A DNA stretch of 64,000 bases from Arthrobacter globiformis (GCF_030815865.1 NZ_JAUSXI010000001.1:2976001-3040000), one strand, 5' to 3'; shown: positions 1 to 9,562, counted from the first letter of the stretch. A program made the numbers and translations. The notes: generated from the letters alone by a model not told the origin.

Positions 1-3
1 GAG

Positions 4-240
4 GTGACTTCCTTTGAAGTGAACGGTTTTCGGATGGCGTACGTGTTCTACGAATCCGGCTTGTCGATCAACGTGATGTACGGCGTCGAGGACGGATCGA
101 AGCGAGCAGTGGGGTTCAAGCTGTCACAAGGCATGGAAGTTCCCGAGGAACTTGCATCAAGCTTCAAGTTCGCGCGCCAAAAGTCGAAGCTGGCCGGCGA
201 GATTCGCGGCTCCTACTTCGTGATCAAGGGCGAGTACTGA
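4..240 (+). CDS. Small protein of unknown function, possibly the 3' end of a longer gene
   Basis: This 78-residue reading frame starts at a GTG four bases from the window edge and stays open to base 1, so the true start may lie outside. The protein is soluble-looking, mixed alpha/beta in composition, with no signal peptide, membrane segment or recognised motif. Its C-terminal part is rich in Lys/Arg (KFARQKSKLAGEIRGSY). It lies tail to tail with the HhH-GPD gene that ends at 283. I do not recognise the family and propose no function. Confidence 0.6.
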   Translation: MTSFEVNGFRMAYVFYESGLSINVMYGVEDGSKRAVGFKLSQGMEVPEELASSFKFARQKSKLAGEIRGSYFVIKGEY

Positions 241-282
241 GCCTGTAACGCCAAGGCGACCGGCCGCCGTCGTACTCCGGCC

Positions 283-870
283 CTATTCGGCGGCCGGCGC
301 CTTCGCGGCTTTGGCGGCGGCCTTCGCTGCCTGCTTGCTGGCACGCACCTTCGTCAGCGACTCGGGGTCCACGATGTCCGCGACCGAGAGGTATGAACCC
401 TCCTCGCCATAGTGGCCAGCGGCCTCGCGCCAGCCGGGCGCCTCGAGTCCGCACTGCTTGCCGAGCAGCGCCAGGAAGATCTTGGCCTTCTGCTCGCCGA
501 ATCCCGGCAGGGCCTTCAGCCTGCGAAGAACTTCCTTTCCGTCGGGTTCGTCCCTGGTCCAGATGGCGGTCGCGTCGCCGTCCCACTCGCTCTGCACGGC
601 GTCGGCGAGCGCCTGGACGCGGCCGGCCATGGAGCCGGGAAAGCGGTGGACTGCCGGACGCTGCTTGAAGACCTCGACGAAGCCTGCCGGGTCATGTTCG
701 GCGACCGCGGCAGGACTGATGGACCCGATGCGCGTGCGGATCTTTTCGGGTCCGGCGAACGCCGACTCCATGGTCACCTGCTGGTCAAGCAGCATGCCCG
801 TGAGCAGCGCGAAGGCGTCGTCGCTGAGCAGTTTGTCGGCGGCGTCGTCGCCGGTGATGTGCAGTTCCAT
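283..870 (-). CDS. HhH-GPD-type base excision DNA repair protein
   Basis: The 195-residue protein resembles the small actinobacterial HhH-GPD family related to DNA glycosylases that remove damaged bases. The N-terminal part (LLTGMLLDQQVTMESAF) matches the family's conserved opening helix, and the helix-hairpin-helix lies near residues 120-140 (LKALPGFGEQKAKIFLALL). The tail is a low-complexity Ala/Lys run that may contact DNA. I chose the ATG at 870 because GGGAGG stands 8 nt upstream; an in-frame codon at 909 would add 13 residues. It is divergent from the exonuclease gene at 939, which suggests a small DNA-repair neighbourhood. The usual catalytic Asp could not be placed with certainty, so the substrate is unknown. 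Confidence 0.8.
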   Translation of the reverse strand: MELHITGDDAADKLLSDDAFALLTGMLLDQQVTMESAFAGPEKIRTRIGSISPAAVAEHDPAGFVEVFKQRPAVHRFPGSMAGRVQALADAVQSEWDGDATAIWTRDEPDGKEVLRRLKALPGFGEQKAKIFLALLGKQCGLEAPGWREAAGHYGEEGSYLSVADIVDPESLTKVRASKQAAKAAAKAAKAPAAE

Positions 871-938
871 GCGCCCATCCTCCCACTTCCGGTCCGTGTT
901 CACGGGCACCTCGCGGTGAATCCGTGTCAGGATCAGTC

Positions 939-1877
939 ATGGTCAACCGCCTGATGCTGCTGGACACCGCCTCCCTGTACTTCCGCGCCTTCTACGGCCT
1001 GCCCGACACCATCCGCAGGGCCGACGGCACCCCGGTGAACGCCGTCCGCGGCCTGCTCGACATGATCGCGCGGCTCAGCACGGACTACGGCGCCACGCAT
1101 CTGGTGGCCTGCTGGGATGACGACTGGCGTCCGCAGTGGCGGGTGGACCTCATCCCGACCTACAAGTCCCACCGGGTCGCCGAGGTGAGGCAGGCTGCCC
1201 CGGACGTGGAGGTGGTGCCGGACGCGCTTGAGGCGCAGATCCCGATGATCCGCCACGTGCTGGATCTCGCCGGCATCGCCGTCGTGGGCGCTCCGGAGCA
1301 CGAGGCCGACGACGTTGTGGGCACCTATGCCAGCCACGCCGACCTTCCGGTCGACGTGGTAACGGGGGACCGGGACCTCTTCCAGGTGGTCGACGATGCC
1401 CGGCAGGTGCGTGTGATCTACACCGCCCGGGGCATGAAAAACCTCGAAGTCATGACCGACGCCGTCGTGGTCGGGAAGTACCGTGTGCTCCCCGAGCAGT
1501 ACGCCGACTACGCGACCCTGCGCGGCGACGCCTCGGACGGATTGCCGGGCGTCGCGGGCATCGGCGAGAAGACCGCCGCGGCGCTCCTCCTGGAGCACGG
1601 CACACTCGACGGGCTGGTAGCGGCGGCGGCGGATCCCGGAGGCGCGGTATCCGCCTCGGTCCGCTCGAAGCTCGCCGCGGCCGCGGACTATCTCAAGGTG
1701 GCCCCCGCCGTCGTCAACGTGGTGCGCAATCTGGAGCTGCCGTCCCTTGAGGAGGCGGGGGCGGAACTGCATGCCGTCGGGGGCGAGGCGCGGGAAGAGC
1801 TCGGGCGGCTCGCCACCGAGTGGAACCTGGGCGGCTCGGTCCGGCGGCTGCTGCAGGCGCTGGACCGCCAACCCTGA
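939..1877 (+). CDS. Stand-alone 5'-3' exonuclease (PolA N-terminal domain family)
   Basis: The 312-residue protein is a free-standing 5'-nuclease (FEN/XPG-like fold) related to the N-terminal domain of DNA polymerase I. It would remove RNA primers or flaps during replication and repair. Visible motifs are LMLLDTASLYFRAFYG at the N-terminus, the acidic EHEADDVVGTYA and TGDRDLFQ stretches, and the helix-hairpin-helix GLPGVAGIGEKTAAALL. Start choice: ATG 939 has a -10-like CAGGAT 5 nt before it, which fits a leaderless mRNA; an in-frame GTG at 924 is the alternative. The full-length polA with its own 5'-nuclease domain is also in this window (46894), so the two may overlap in function. Confidence 0.9.
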   Translation: MVNRLMLLDTASLYFRAFYGLPDTIRRADGTPVNAVRGLLDMIARLSTDYGATHLVACWDDDWRPQWRVDLIPTYKSHRVAEVRQAAPDVEVVPDALEAQIPMIRHVLDLAGIAVVGAPEHEADDVVGTYASHADLPVDVVTGDRDLFQVVDDARQVRVIYTARGMKNLEVMTDAVVVGKYRVLPEQYADYATLRGDASDGLPGVAGIGEKTAAALLLEHGTLDGLVAAAADPGGAVSASVRSKLAAAADYLKVAPAVVNVVRNLELPSLEEAGAELHAVGGEAREELGRLATEWNLGGSVRRLLQALDRQP

Positions 1878-1885
1878 ACGGTCCC

Positions 1886-4042
1886 TTACTTTCCCAGCCC
1901 GGCTTCGGCTAGCAGCTCCGTCAGCCATGGGCGGTGTTCGCGGTGGAAGGTCAGTCCTTCCGGCAGCCCCTGCACGGAGGGCTCGGAACCGGTGATGTCG
2001 ATGGTGATCCGGCCGCCGCCCATGGGGGCGTTGGTGATGTGCAGGTCGCCGTAGGATTCGGGCAGCACGGGGTCCATCCACATGCCGCCCCGGGACACAT
2101 GCGCGTCGTACCGCATCAGGCTGGTCACCAGCATGATCGGCGTGGTGGCCGCCCATGCCTGCGGGGAGCACGCCGTCGGATACGGCACCGGCTCGGTGAC
2201 CTGGTCACGGCTAAAGCCACAGAACAGTTCCGGCAGGCGTCCGTCGGTGTAGTCGGCCGCTTCCAGCAGAGCCGTAGCGATCCGCTGTGCCTCCTCCACG
2301 AAGCCGTAACGCAGCAGGCCCGCCGCGATGATCGCATTGTCGTGCGGCCAGACCGACCCGTTGTGGTAGCTGGCAGGATTGTAGGCACCCATGTCGGTGG
2401 CCAGGGTCCGGACGCCCCAGCCGCTGAACATCTCAGGGGACATCAGCCGCTCGGCTACCAGCGGCAGTTTGTCCTCATCCACAATGCCGTGCCACAGGCA
2501 CTGCCCCATGTTGGAAGCGCAGGCGTCCACGGGCCGTTTGTCCCGGTCGAGTGCCACAGCGTAGTAGCCGCGGTCCGGCAGCCAGAACTGTTCGTTGAAC
2601 TTCTTCTTCAGCTGCGCCGCCTCTTCGGTGAGCCGGGCGGCCAACGGTGCGTCGCCGGCGTCGTAGGCCATCCATGCCCTGGACAGAAGCGCCGAGTAGA
2701 CCAGGGCCTGGACTTCGCAGAGCGCGATGGGAGGCTCGGCCAGCGTCCCGTCAGCGAAGTTGATGCCGTCCCATGAGTCCTTCCAGCCCTGGTTGATGAG
2801 GCCCTGGTCGTTGAGGCGCTCGTACTCGACGAACCCGTCGCCGTCCTTGTCGCCGTAACTCCGTACCCAGTCCAGAGCGCGGTCGGCATGGGGCAGCAGC
2901 GCTGCAATCGTGTCCTTCGCGAAGCCCCAGCGGCTCACCGAACCGAGCGCCATCACGAACTGCGGCGTGGCATCGACGCTGCCGTAATAGGCGGATTTGC
3001 CGCCCAGCGCCAGCCCGCTGGAGATACCGAGCCTGACCTCATGCAGTATCTTCCCCGGTTCCTCCTCGCTCATCGGATCCACCACTTTGCCCTGCCGGTC
3101 GGCCAACGTCTGCAGGGTGCCCAGCGCCAGGGACGGATCCACCGGCAGTGCCATTTCCGAGGCCCACAGCGAGTCCCGGCCGAACAGGGTCATGAACCAC
3201 GGGGCACCGGCGGCCACCACAATGCGTTCCGGATGTGCGGGATCCTCGATGCGGAGGGCCCCCAGGTCGTCGTAGCTGCGCCGCAGGGTCCGCTCTATGG
3301 AACGGTTCCGCATGTGCAGCTTGGGAATCTTGGCCACCCATTCCTGCCGGCGGCGGTCGCTCGGGGATACCTCACCGGCGACCGGACGGATCAATGACGA
3401 CGGCGGGACCCCGCCACCGTTGGCGGCAGGCGCGACGCTCACCCGAGAGCTCCATGCACCGCGCGGCGGGACCACCGTCCGGAACGTGAGGGAATCAGCC
3501 GTGACCTCGGCTCCACGCGCGTTGACGACGACGCTCTTCACAAGATCCTGCCAGCCGGCCCTGATCACCAGCGAGTCGCCCTCGGGCCGGCGGGATTCCT
3601 CCCAGCGCCGCTGGACGCGTGCCTCCTTCACCTCAAAGAGATCAGCGAAATCCGATTCAACACTGAGCGAAACGATGCACTCGGTCTCCTTCGAGGAGTA
3701 GTTCCGGATGGTGATCTCCTCGCGGATGCCGGCACCCACCTCCCGTACGCGCTCCACGATCAGGGGACTGTCAGCGTACCCGTCAGAGCGGGGTACCCGG
3801 CCAATGAACAGCGCCCGGTAAGGCTCCTTGGTCTCCGCCGTCAGCGCCTCCAGGGGCAGGCCGTTCACAGACAGGTTCCAGCGGGACAGGATGCGGGTGT
3901 CCTCATGGAAGACCCCATGCGGATGCTCCGGGTGGATATCCCCGTTCGCCGAGGAAATGCAGAAGGAAGAACCTTCCACCAGCGTGACCGTGCCCGACCC
4001 CATCGGACCGGCAGCTGTATCAGCATTCCAGCCAGCAGCCAT
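1886..4042 (-). CDS. Amylo-alpha-1,6-glucosidase / glycogen-debranching-type enzyme (copy 1)
   Basis: The 718-residue protein has the two-part layout of the bacterial debranching-like family. An N-terminal beta-rich GDE_N-type domain (about 10-210) includes VEGSSFCIS and DTRILSRW. An (alpha/alpha)6 glucosidase-like domain (about 270-700) carries WFMTLFGRDSLWASEM, NQGWKDSWDGINFADG, SYHNGSVWPHDNAI and LPELFCGFSRD. It probably acts in the cytoplasm on alpha-1,6 branches of glycogen or a related oligosaccharide; the exact substrate cannot be read from sequence. ATG 4042 is chosen because GAAGGAGG precedes it; the open frame continues to 4210 without supporting signals. A paralogue lies at 13419. 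The gene is divergent from the MFS transporter at 4202. Confidence 0.88.
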   Translation of the reverse strand: MAAGWNADTAAGPMGSGTVTLVEGSSFCISSANGDIHPEHPHGVFHEDTRILSRWNLSVNGLPLEALTAETKEPYRALFIGRVPRSDGYADSPLIVERVREVGAGIREEITIRNYSSKETECIVSLSVESDFADLFEVKEARVQRRWEESRRPEGDSLVIRAGWQDLVKSVVVNARGAEVTADSLTFRTVVPPRGAWSSRVSVAPAANGGGVPPSSLIRPVAGEVSPSDRRRQEWVAKIPKLHMRNRSIERTLRRSYDDLGALRIEDPAHPERIVVAAGAPWFMTLFGRDSLWASEMALPVDPSLALGTLQTLADRQGKVVDPMSEEEPGKILHEVRLGISSGLALGGKSAYYGSVDATPQFVMALGSVSRWGFAKDTIAALLPHADRALDWVRSYGDKDGDGFVEYERLNDQGLINQGWKDSWDGINFADGTLAEPPIALCEVQALVYSALLSRAWMAYDAGDAPLAARLTEEAAQLKKKFNEQFWLPDRGYYAVALDRDKRPVDACASNMGQCLWHGIVDEDKLPLVAERLMSPEMFSGWGVRTLATDMGAYNPASYHNGSVWPHDNAIIAAGLLRYGFVEEAQRIATALLEAADYTDGRLPELFCGFSRDQVTEPVPYPTACSPQAWAATTPIMLVTSLMRYDAHVSRGGMWMDPVLPESYGDLHITNAPMGGGRITIDITGSEPSVQGLPEGLTFHREHRPWLTELLAEAGLGK

Positions 4043-4201
4043 TCCCGCCTCCTTCGACGGCTCAGGAGGGAGGCGGCACTGTGCGGACCGGAGCCGCACT
4101 ATTGGTCGCCGCCTTCCTCCGTTGGGCACGACGCTACGCTCGAACGCCTGCCGATAAAAGGGTCTCTGGCGGGCGCCGGTCAAGACGACGAGAATGGGCT
4201 C

Positions 4202-5479
4202 GTGCCCCAACTTCGCGCCGGGACGGACAGCGAGGCGATGAATCCGGCGGCCCGCAAAGTGCAGCGCATCTACCTAACGCTGACACTGGGCAATACCCTT
4301 GCGGCCTCGTTCATCTGGGGCATCAATACGCTGTTCCTGCTCGATGCCGGGCTCAGCAACCTCGAAGCCTTTGCCGCGAACGCCTTCTTCACCGCCGGTA
4401 TGGTGCTGTTCGAGGTGCCCACCGGCGTGGTGGCCGACGGCTGGGGGCGCCGGGTTTCCTTCCTGCTCGGCACCGCCACCCTGTCCGTTTCGACGCTCCT
4501 CTACTACCTGCTGTGGCAGCTTTCCGCGCCGTTCTGGTCGTGGGCAGTGGTGTCCGTGCTGCTCGGTTTGGGCTTCACCTTCTTCTCCGGCGCGGTAGAG
4601 GCCTGGCTCGTGGACGCGCTGCACTTCTCCGGCTACGACGGTGCGCTGGAGACGGTACTCGGGCGCGGCCAGATGGTGTCCGGCACCGCCATGCTCATCG
4701 GGTCGGTGGCAGGCGGCGTCATTGCCCAAGCCACCGACCTCGGTGTGCCGTTCCTGCTGCGAGTGGGCGTGCTGCTGGCCATGTTCGTCGTGGCCCTATG
4801 GCTCATGCACGACGTCGGCTTCACCCCCGAACGCTCCGCGCATCCCCTGCAGGCAACCCGCGCCGTCCTTTCAGCGTCCATCGAGAACGGCCTGAAAAAT
4901 CCGCCCGTGCGCTATGTGATGCTGTCCGCGCCGTTCACGGCCGGCGTCGGGATCTATGTCTTCTACGCCCTGCAGCCGTACCTGCTTGAGCTGTTCGGCG
5001 ACCGCAGCGCGTACGCCGTCGCAGGTTTGGCCGCAGCCATCGTCGCAGGGACCGAGGTCCTCGGTGGCTGGCTGGCGCCGCGCTTCCGCCGCCTGGTCCG
5101 CAAACGCACCACGGTGCTGATCCTCAGCGGGGCCGGGAGCGCACTTATCCTGGTGGCGCTCGGCTTCACCCGTGAGTTCTGGGTGGCCCTGGTGCTGCTG
5201 GCCGCCTGGGCGCTGGTGGCCGAGGTCGGGACCCCCGTGGGGCAGGCCTACCTCAACGACATGATTGACTCCAGGCAGCGGGCAACAGTGCTCAGCTTCG
5301 CCTCCCTCACTGGCTCGAGCGGCGGCGTGGTGGTGCAGCCGCTGCTGGGGCGGGCCGCCGACGTATACGGCTACCCGGCGTCGCTGGCGTTCAGCGGCGT
5401 GATCCAGGTGGCCGCGGTGCCGTTCCTGTACGCCAGCCGCCGGCAGCGCGCCGCGGCTGATGAAGCACACAGCCGTTGA
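4202..5479 (+). CDS. MFS transporter
   Basis: The 425-residue protein is a major facilitator superfamily carrier with about 12 hydrophobic segments. The conserved loop between helices 2 and 3 reads GVVADGWGRR, close to the MFS signature GxxxDRxGRR. The substrate is not identifiable. I place the start at GTG 4202 because GAGAAT lies 6 nt upstream, the spacing seen at many other leaderless starts in the window. ATG 4238 (MNPAARKVQ), 12 codons further in, is the conservative alternative. It is divergent from the debranching enzyme gene. This may hint at sugar transport, but nothing in the protein proves it. Confidence 0.85.
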   Translation: MPQLRAGTDSEAMNPAARKVQRIYLTLTLGNTLAASFIWGINTLFLLDAGLSNLEAFAANAFFTAGMVLFEVPTGVVADGWGRRVSFLLGTATLSVSTLLYYLLWQLSAPFWSWAVVSVLLGLGFTFFSGAVEAWLVDALHFSGYDGALETVLGRGQMVSGTAMLIGSVAGGVIAQATDLGVPFLLRVGVLLAMFVVALWLMHDVGFTPERSAHPLQATRAVLSASIENGLKNPPVRYVMLSAPFTAGVGIYVFYALQPYLLELFGDRSAYAVAGLAAAIVAGTEVLGGWLAPRFRRLVRKRTTVLILSGAGSALILVALGFTREFWVALVLLAAWALVAEVGTPVGQAYLNDMIDSRQRATVLSFASLTGSSGGVVVQPLLGRAADVYGYPASLAFSGVIQVAAVPFLYASRRQRAAADEAHSR

Positions 5480-5575
5480 GACGCGCCCGGAGAGGTTTTC
5501 GCCGTTGAGTGTCCTTGCCCGGCGGAGTAGCGTGACAGTACCGTCAACCCGCAGTACACCGTCCCGGGAGCGACC

Positions 5576-7402
5576 ATGTCACACCTAAGAAGCCGAGTAG
5601 CAGCCGTCACAGCGGCCCTGGCTGTGAGCGTGACGGCGGGGGCCGTCGCCAACCCCGCGTTTGCTGATGAGCGGGTGACCGAAAAGACTGCGACCGCCAC
5701 CGGATATGGCGGCGCGGTGAGCACCGTGGACCCGGAGGCTTCCGCCGCGGCCATCGACATCCTCCGCAGGGGAGGCAACGCTGCGGACGCCGCGGTCGCC
5801 GCTGCGGCCACCCTCGGCGTGACCGAGCCGTACAGCGCCGGGATCGGCGGCGGCGGGTACTTCCTCTTCTACAGCGCACGCACCGGCCGGGTCAGCACCC
5901 TCGACGGCCGCGAGACGGCCCCCGCGGCCATGCCGCAGAATGCCTTCATCGATCCCAAGACCGGCAAACCCTACAACTTCACCCCCGAGCTCGTCACCAG
6001 CGGCGTTTCGGTGGGCGTGCCGGGCACGCCGGCCACGTGGGAGCGCGCACTGGACCGGTGGGGAACCAAGGACCTGGACGACCTCCTCGAGCCGGCCATC
6101 AACGTCGCGGAGCGCGGGTTCGTGGTGGACGGCACCTTCCGCCAGCAGACACTCGACAACAAGCTCCGCTTTCAGGCGTTTACCTCCACCAGCAAGCTCT
6201 TCCTCCCCGGCGGTGACGCGCCCGCCGTCGGCAGTATCTTCAGGAACCGGGACCTCGCGGCAACCTACCGGCTGCTCGCGGACAAGGGAACACGCGGCTT
6301 CTACCACGGCGCGCTCGCGAAGGAGATAGCGTCGACTGTGCAGGCGCCGCCCAAGACCAAGACAACCAAGCTGCCCGTCCCGGCCGGCCACCTGACGACT
6401 GCGGACCTCGCCAAGTACCGCGCACTGAGCCAGTCGCCCACCCACGTGGAATACCGTGGCCTCGACGTCTACGGCATGGCCCCGTCGAGCAGCGGCGGCA
6501 CCACGGTGGGCGAGGCGCTGAACATCCTTGAGCCGTTCGACCTTTCCGGCATGTCCAGGCCCAGCGCGCTGCACCACTACCTCGAGGCCAGCGCGCTCGC
6601 CTTCGCGGACCGCGGCAAGTACGTGGGCGACCCCGCGTTCGTCGATGTCCCCACCCGCGCCCTGACGGACCCGCTGTTCGGCAAGGAACGCTCTTGCGAG
6701 ATTGATCCGAAGCTTGCGGCCGTGAAGCCGGTGGCCCCTGGTATCGTGGCGAATTACGACGGCGCGTGCCCGGCCGCCGCGGCGGCCCCCGCCAGCGAGA
6801 AGGACACCGAGAACATCTCCACCACCAACCTGACCGTGGCGGACAAGTGGGGCAACGTCGTCGAGTACACCCTTACCATCGAGCAGACCGGCGGCTCCGG
6901 CATCGTGGTTCCCGGCCGCGGCTTCCTGTTGAACAACGAATTGACCGACTTCTCCACCGTGTACGACCCGAAGGACCCGAACCGGATTGAGCCCGGCAAG
7001 CGGCCCCGATCCTCGATGTCCCCGACGATCATCCTCAAGGACGGCGACCCGTTCCTTGCCCTCGGCTCGCCCGGCGGCTCGACGATCATCACCACCGTCC
7101 TCCAGACGATCCTGAACAGGGTGGACCTGGGGATGAGCATCTCCGGTGCCATCGCGGCTCCGCGGGCGGCGCAGCGGAACTCGGCCAAGGTGACGGCCGA
7201 GCCCGCATTCATCACCGCGTATGGAACCGAGCTGAAGCCGTTCGGCCACGAGTTCACCCCGTCCGGTGACGCGTTCACTTCGGCAGCGGAGATCGGCGCA
7301 GCCACGGCCATCGAGTTCAAGTCCGGCGGCCGCCTAGTCGCCGCGGCCGAGCCGGCCAGGCGCGGGGGAGGCTCTGCCATGGTGGTCAAACCCGCGAGGT
7401 GA
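5576..7402 (+). CDS. ggt: Gamma-glutamyltransferase, secreted
   Basis: The 608-residue proenzyme hydrolyses or transfers the gamma-glutamyl group of gamma-glutamyl peptides. The N-terminus is a Sec-type signal peptide (basic start, hydrophobic core about 8-28, AFA site near 30). The autoprocessing site that starts the small subunit is most likely Thr416 in NISTTNLTVADKWGN. Typical small-subunit motifs follow: GGSGIVVPG, FLLNNELTDFS, SMSPTIIL and LGSPGGSTII. SD sequence GGGAG stands 6-7 nt before ATG 5576. Mycothiol-using actinobacteria generally lack glutathione, so the natural substrate may be glutamine, other gamma-glutamyl peptides or poly-gamma-glutamate; this is inference. It is transcribed alone. 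Confidence 0.95.
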   Translation: MSHLRSRVAAVTAALAVSVTAGAVANPAFADERVTEKTATATGYGGAVSTVDPEASAAAIDILRRGGNAADAAVAAAATLGVTEPYSAGIGGGGYFLFYSARTGRVSTLDGRETAPAAMPQNAFIDPKTGKPYNFTPELVTSGVSVGVPGTPATWERALDRWGTKDLDDLLEPAINVAERGFVVDGTFRQQTLDNKLRFQAFTSTSKLFLPGGDAPAVGSIFRNRDLAATYRLLADKGTRGFYHGALAKEIASTVQAPPKTKTTKLPVPAGHLTTADLAKYRALSQSPTHVEYRGLDVYGMAPSSSGGTTVGEALNILEPFDLSGMSRPSALHHYLEASALAFADRGKYVGDPAFVDVPTRALTDPLFGKERSCEIDPKLAAVKPVAPGIVANYDGACPAAAAAPASEKDTENISTTNLTVADKWGNVVEYTLTIEQTGGSGIVVPGRGFLLNNELTDFSTVYDPKDPNRIEPGKRPRSSMSPTIILKDGDPFLALGSPGGSTIITTVLQTILNRVDLGMSISGAIAAPRAAQRNSAKVTAEPAFITAYGTELKPFGHEFTPSGDAFTSAAEIGAATAIEFKSGGRLVAAAEPARRGGGSAMVVKPAR

Positions 7403-7469
7403 GACCCGCCGTCGTTCCTGGGAAAGCCAGCCGCTCTGCCTAAGGCGAGCCATTATGGAAGGCGAGCCG

Positions 7470-8093
7470 CTAAGCAAGGCTGTCGCCAGAGCCCGGCAGT
7501 AACTGCCCGTTCCTGATCTGCGACGGTCCGAACTCCACCGTGAGCGGACGGATTTCCCAGGAGCCGCCTCCTTCCCGTGAACGGCCTTCCCCTGAATGCC
7601 CCTGTGGCTTTGGCTTGCCCACGGCAACGTGGGGGCGCCACCGCGGATACCTGTAGCCCAGGGCGCGGGAGCTGAGGATAAAGTCATCGGGGTTGTCCAC
7701 CAACATGTCATCCAGCAGCTCATGGAGGGCCTGGACGAGGGAAACCTGAAAGTCCCGCACGCCCTGGGGCACGTCCACCTCGAGTCCGGACACCCTGCCG
7801 CCGCCCAGCAGAACCAGTCGCTCGGCCGTACCGGAGAAGCCCTCCAGCACTGGCAATGCGCGCAGCCAGTCGGCGGTTGTGAGGGCGGCCGCGTCCGGAA
7901 CCGTGGCGCCTCTGGTCCATTCAGCAACGTCGGCGGCGAAGTCCTCCAGGACGCCGATGTGGAGCAGGGTCATGTGCAGGCCCTGCGGCCTGCGCAGCCC
8001 GTCCGTGTACGCGGCGAGCTGTTCGTAGTCCGCGGGTTTGGCTCCGACGGCGAGCACCGGAACCTCAACCGTGATGCGGGGAAGCCTCAGCAT
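7470..8093 (-). CDS. 2'-5' RNA ligase-like (2H phosphoesterase) family protein
   Basis: The 207-residue protein has the two H-x-(T/S/h) motifs of the 2H phosphoesterase (LigT/CPDase) fold: HMTL at residues 40-43 and HVAV in WRPHVAVGKP in the second half. The family acts on 2',3'-cyclic or 2'-5' phosphoester bonds in RNA or small nucleotides. The second motif lacks the usual Thr/Ser (HVA), so activity may be altered. A very strong ribosome site (AAGGAGGAGGAGG) precedes ATG 8093. The gene converges on ggt. The C-terminus ends with an unstructured Gly/Ser-rich stretch. Confidence 0.7.
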   Translation of the reverse strand: MLRLPRITVEVPVLAVGAKPADYEQLAAYTDGLRRPQGLHMTLLHIGVLEDFAADVAEWTRGATVPDAAALTTADWLRALPVLEGFSGTAERLVLLGGGRVSGLEVDVPQGVRDFQVSLVQALHELLDDMLVDNPDDFILSSRALGYRYPRWRPHVAVGKPKPQGHSGEGRSREGGGSWEIRPLTVEFGPSQIRNGQLLPGSGDSLA

Positions 8094-8258
8094 CCGGACC
8101 TCCTCCTCCTTGGCCGCCGTCGTGATTCTTGCCTGTGGATGATGCCATTATGCGCTTCATAAGGTGCCCCAGGGTTTAGCTGGGTCTGTGACCACCAGGC
8201 CGTGCAGGTCATTCTGTGGTGTGGCGTTTTTGTCATACCCCGCTGTCATGCTGTGGGT

Positions 8259-9510
8259 ATGGAAAACAGCGCGGCAGCTGTGGAGGCGTTGGAGGCTATT
8301 AGTGCCTCTGCCGCGGCGCTGGCTGCCGAGCTCCGCAGGACTGATGATGCGGGCCTGGCGGGCGTGGATCCGCTGCCGGATCAGCCGGATCCTCTGCAGG
8401 AGCGGGCGGATGCCTTCCTTGCCGGCGTGGCCGAGGCGGCCAGGCTGGTAGCCCGGCTTGCGGCTGCGAAGGTGCACCTCGCGGCCGGATTCGCTGCTGC
8501 AGAAGCGGCGATGGTGCCGCCTGACGCGTCCGTGCGGGTTGAGGGCGGGGCTGAAGGCCCGGCCGCAGTTCCCTTCCCGCAGTTTCCCTTCCGGCAGGCT
8601 CCGTCCCGGCCGATGAGCTGCCAGCCGGTGGTGTCCGGGCCGGTGAGGTGCCAGCCGGCGGTGTCGGGCCGGTGAGGTGCCAGCCGATGGTGTGCCGTCC
8701 CCGGCGGCGCAGGTCCTGGTCACGGTTCCGGTGTTTTAGCTGCTTGGCCTGACCGAGGAGCCGGCGACGCTGGATGGTTATGGGCCGATTCCGCCGTCCA
8801 TGGCCCGCCGGCTCGTCGCCGGCGGCGGGACGTCGTTTCTGCGGGTGTTGACCGACCCGCGGGACGGGGCACCGTTGGAGATCGGCCGCACCAGCTACCG
8901 GCTGACGAAGCCGATGCGCCAATGGCTGCGGCTCCGTGACGCGAAATGCACGTTCCCCAGCTGCAACAACCACTCCCTGGACAACGACGCGGACCACATC
9001 CTTGCCTGGTCCGACGGCGGCGGCACCGGCGTCGCCAACCTTGGCCAGCCCTGCCCGAAACACCACCGCCTGAAACACACCACGCCATGGAGACCGGTCG
9101 GTGCCACCCGGGACGCCCCACCGGGCTGGATTTCTCCATCGGGCCGGTCCTACCCAGCCGAGTATCAGGACTGGGAACCACCCACCTGGCCAGAACCACC
9201 ACCCGTCCAAGATTGGCAGGAACTTCCGCCCGGCCAGAACTGGCCCGAACCAGCACCCGGCCAGGATTGGCCAGAGCCCTCGGACTGGGCCATGCCACCG
9301 ACCTGGTCCGAACCAGCGGAGCGGCCAGACGAACCCGATACCTTCGAGGCCTTCGACGACTACTCAGGCCTGGGCGGTTACCCGTGCCCTGAACCTTTAG
9401 GACCTCTCGACCATCTTGGCGGTGTTGCGAGCCCGATGGCACCCGACGGGCCTGAACCACCACTGCCAGTTGATCCATGGCCCTACTGGTCATCATCCAC
9501 AGCAGCCTAG
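8259..9510 (+). pseudogene. Degraded DUF222/HNH endonuclease gene (13E12-repeat type)
   Basis: The 5' part (from ATG 8259, CATGCT 6 nt upstream) encodes the usual N-terminus of actinobacterial DUF222-HNH proteins for about 130 residues. Most of the DUF222 domain is then missing. Around 8610-8694 lie three copies of a 29-30 bp repeat; the second copy has 29 bp (GTCGGG where copy 1 has GTCCGGG), and the frame shifts there. The reading frame resumes with AAQVLVTVPVF, then an in-frame TAG at 8737, then the conserved LLGLTEEPATLDGYGPIPP. The HNH core is intact: CTFPSCNNHSLDNDADHI, GGTGVANLGQPCPKHH. A Pro/Trp-rich tail (PGQNWPEP-type repeats) ends at 9510. Three separate lesions make a working protein unlikely; the 3' part (from 8800) could still be expressed as a 236-residue fragment. 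Confidence 0.85.
8610..8694 (+). repeat. Three imperfect 29-30 bp tandem repeats inside the HNH pseudogene
   Basis: Units start at 8610, 8640 and 8669 and share the core GTGAGGTGCCAGCCG (GATGAGCTGCCAGCCG in the first). Unit 1 is 30 bp, unit 2 is 29 bp. The missing base in unit 2 moves the reading frame, so replication slippage in this repeat is the likely cause of one of the inactivating lesions. Confidence 0.75.
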
Positions 9511-9562
9511 GAAGACACGTGCCCGTGTCAGGTCGCGCCGCTGCCACCGGCACAATGGAGGG

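Noticed and set aside
5585..7249. A 554-codon minus-strand frame opposite ggt
   Set aside because: Antisense shadow; ggt has full family motifs and a signal peptide.
7441..7466. AAGGCGAGCC occurring twice here and once near 31023
   Set aside because: Only 10 bp long in a high-GC genome; no symmetry or constant position.
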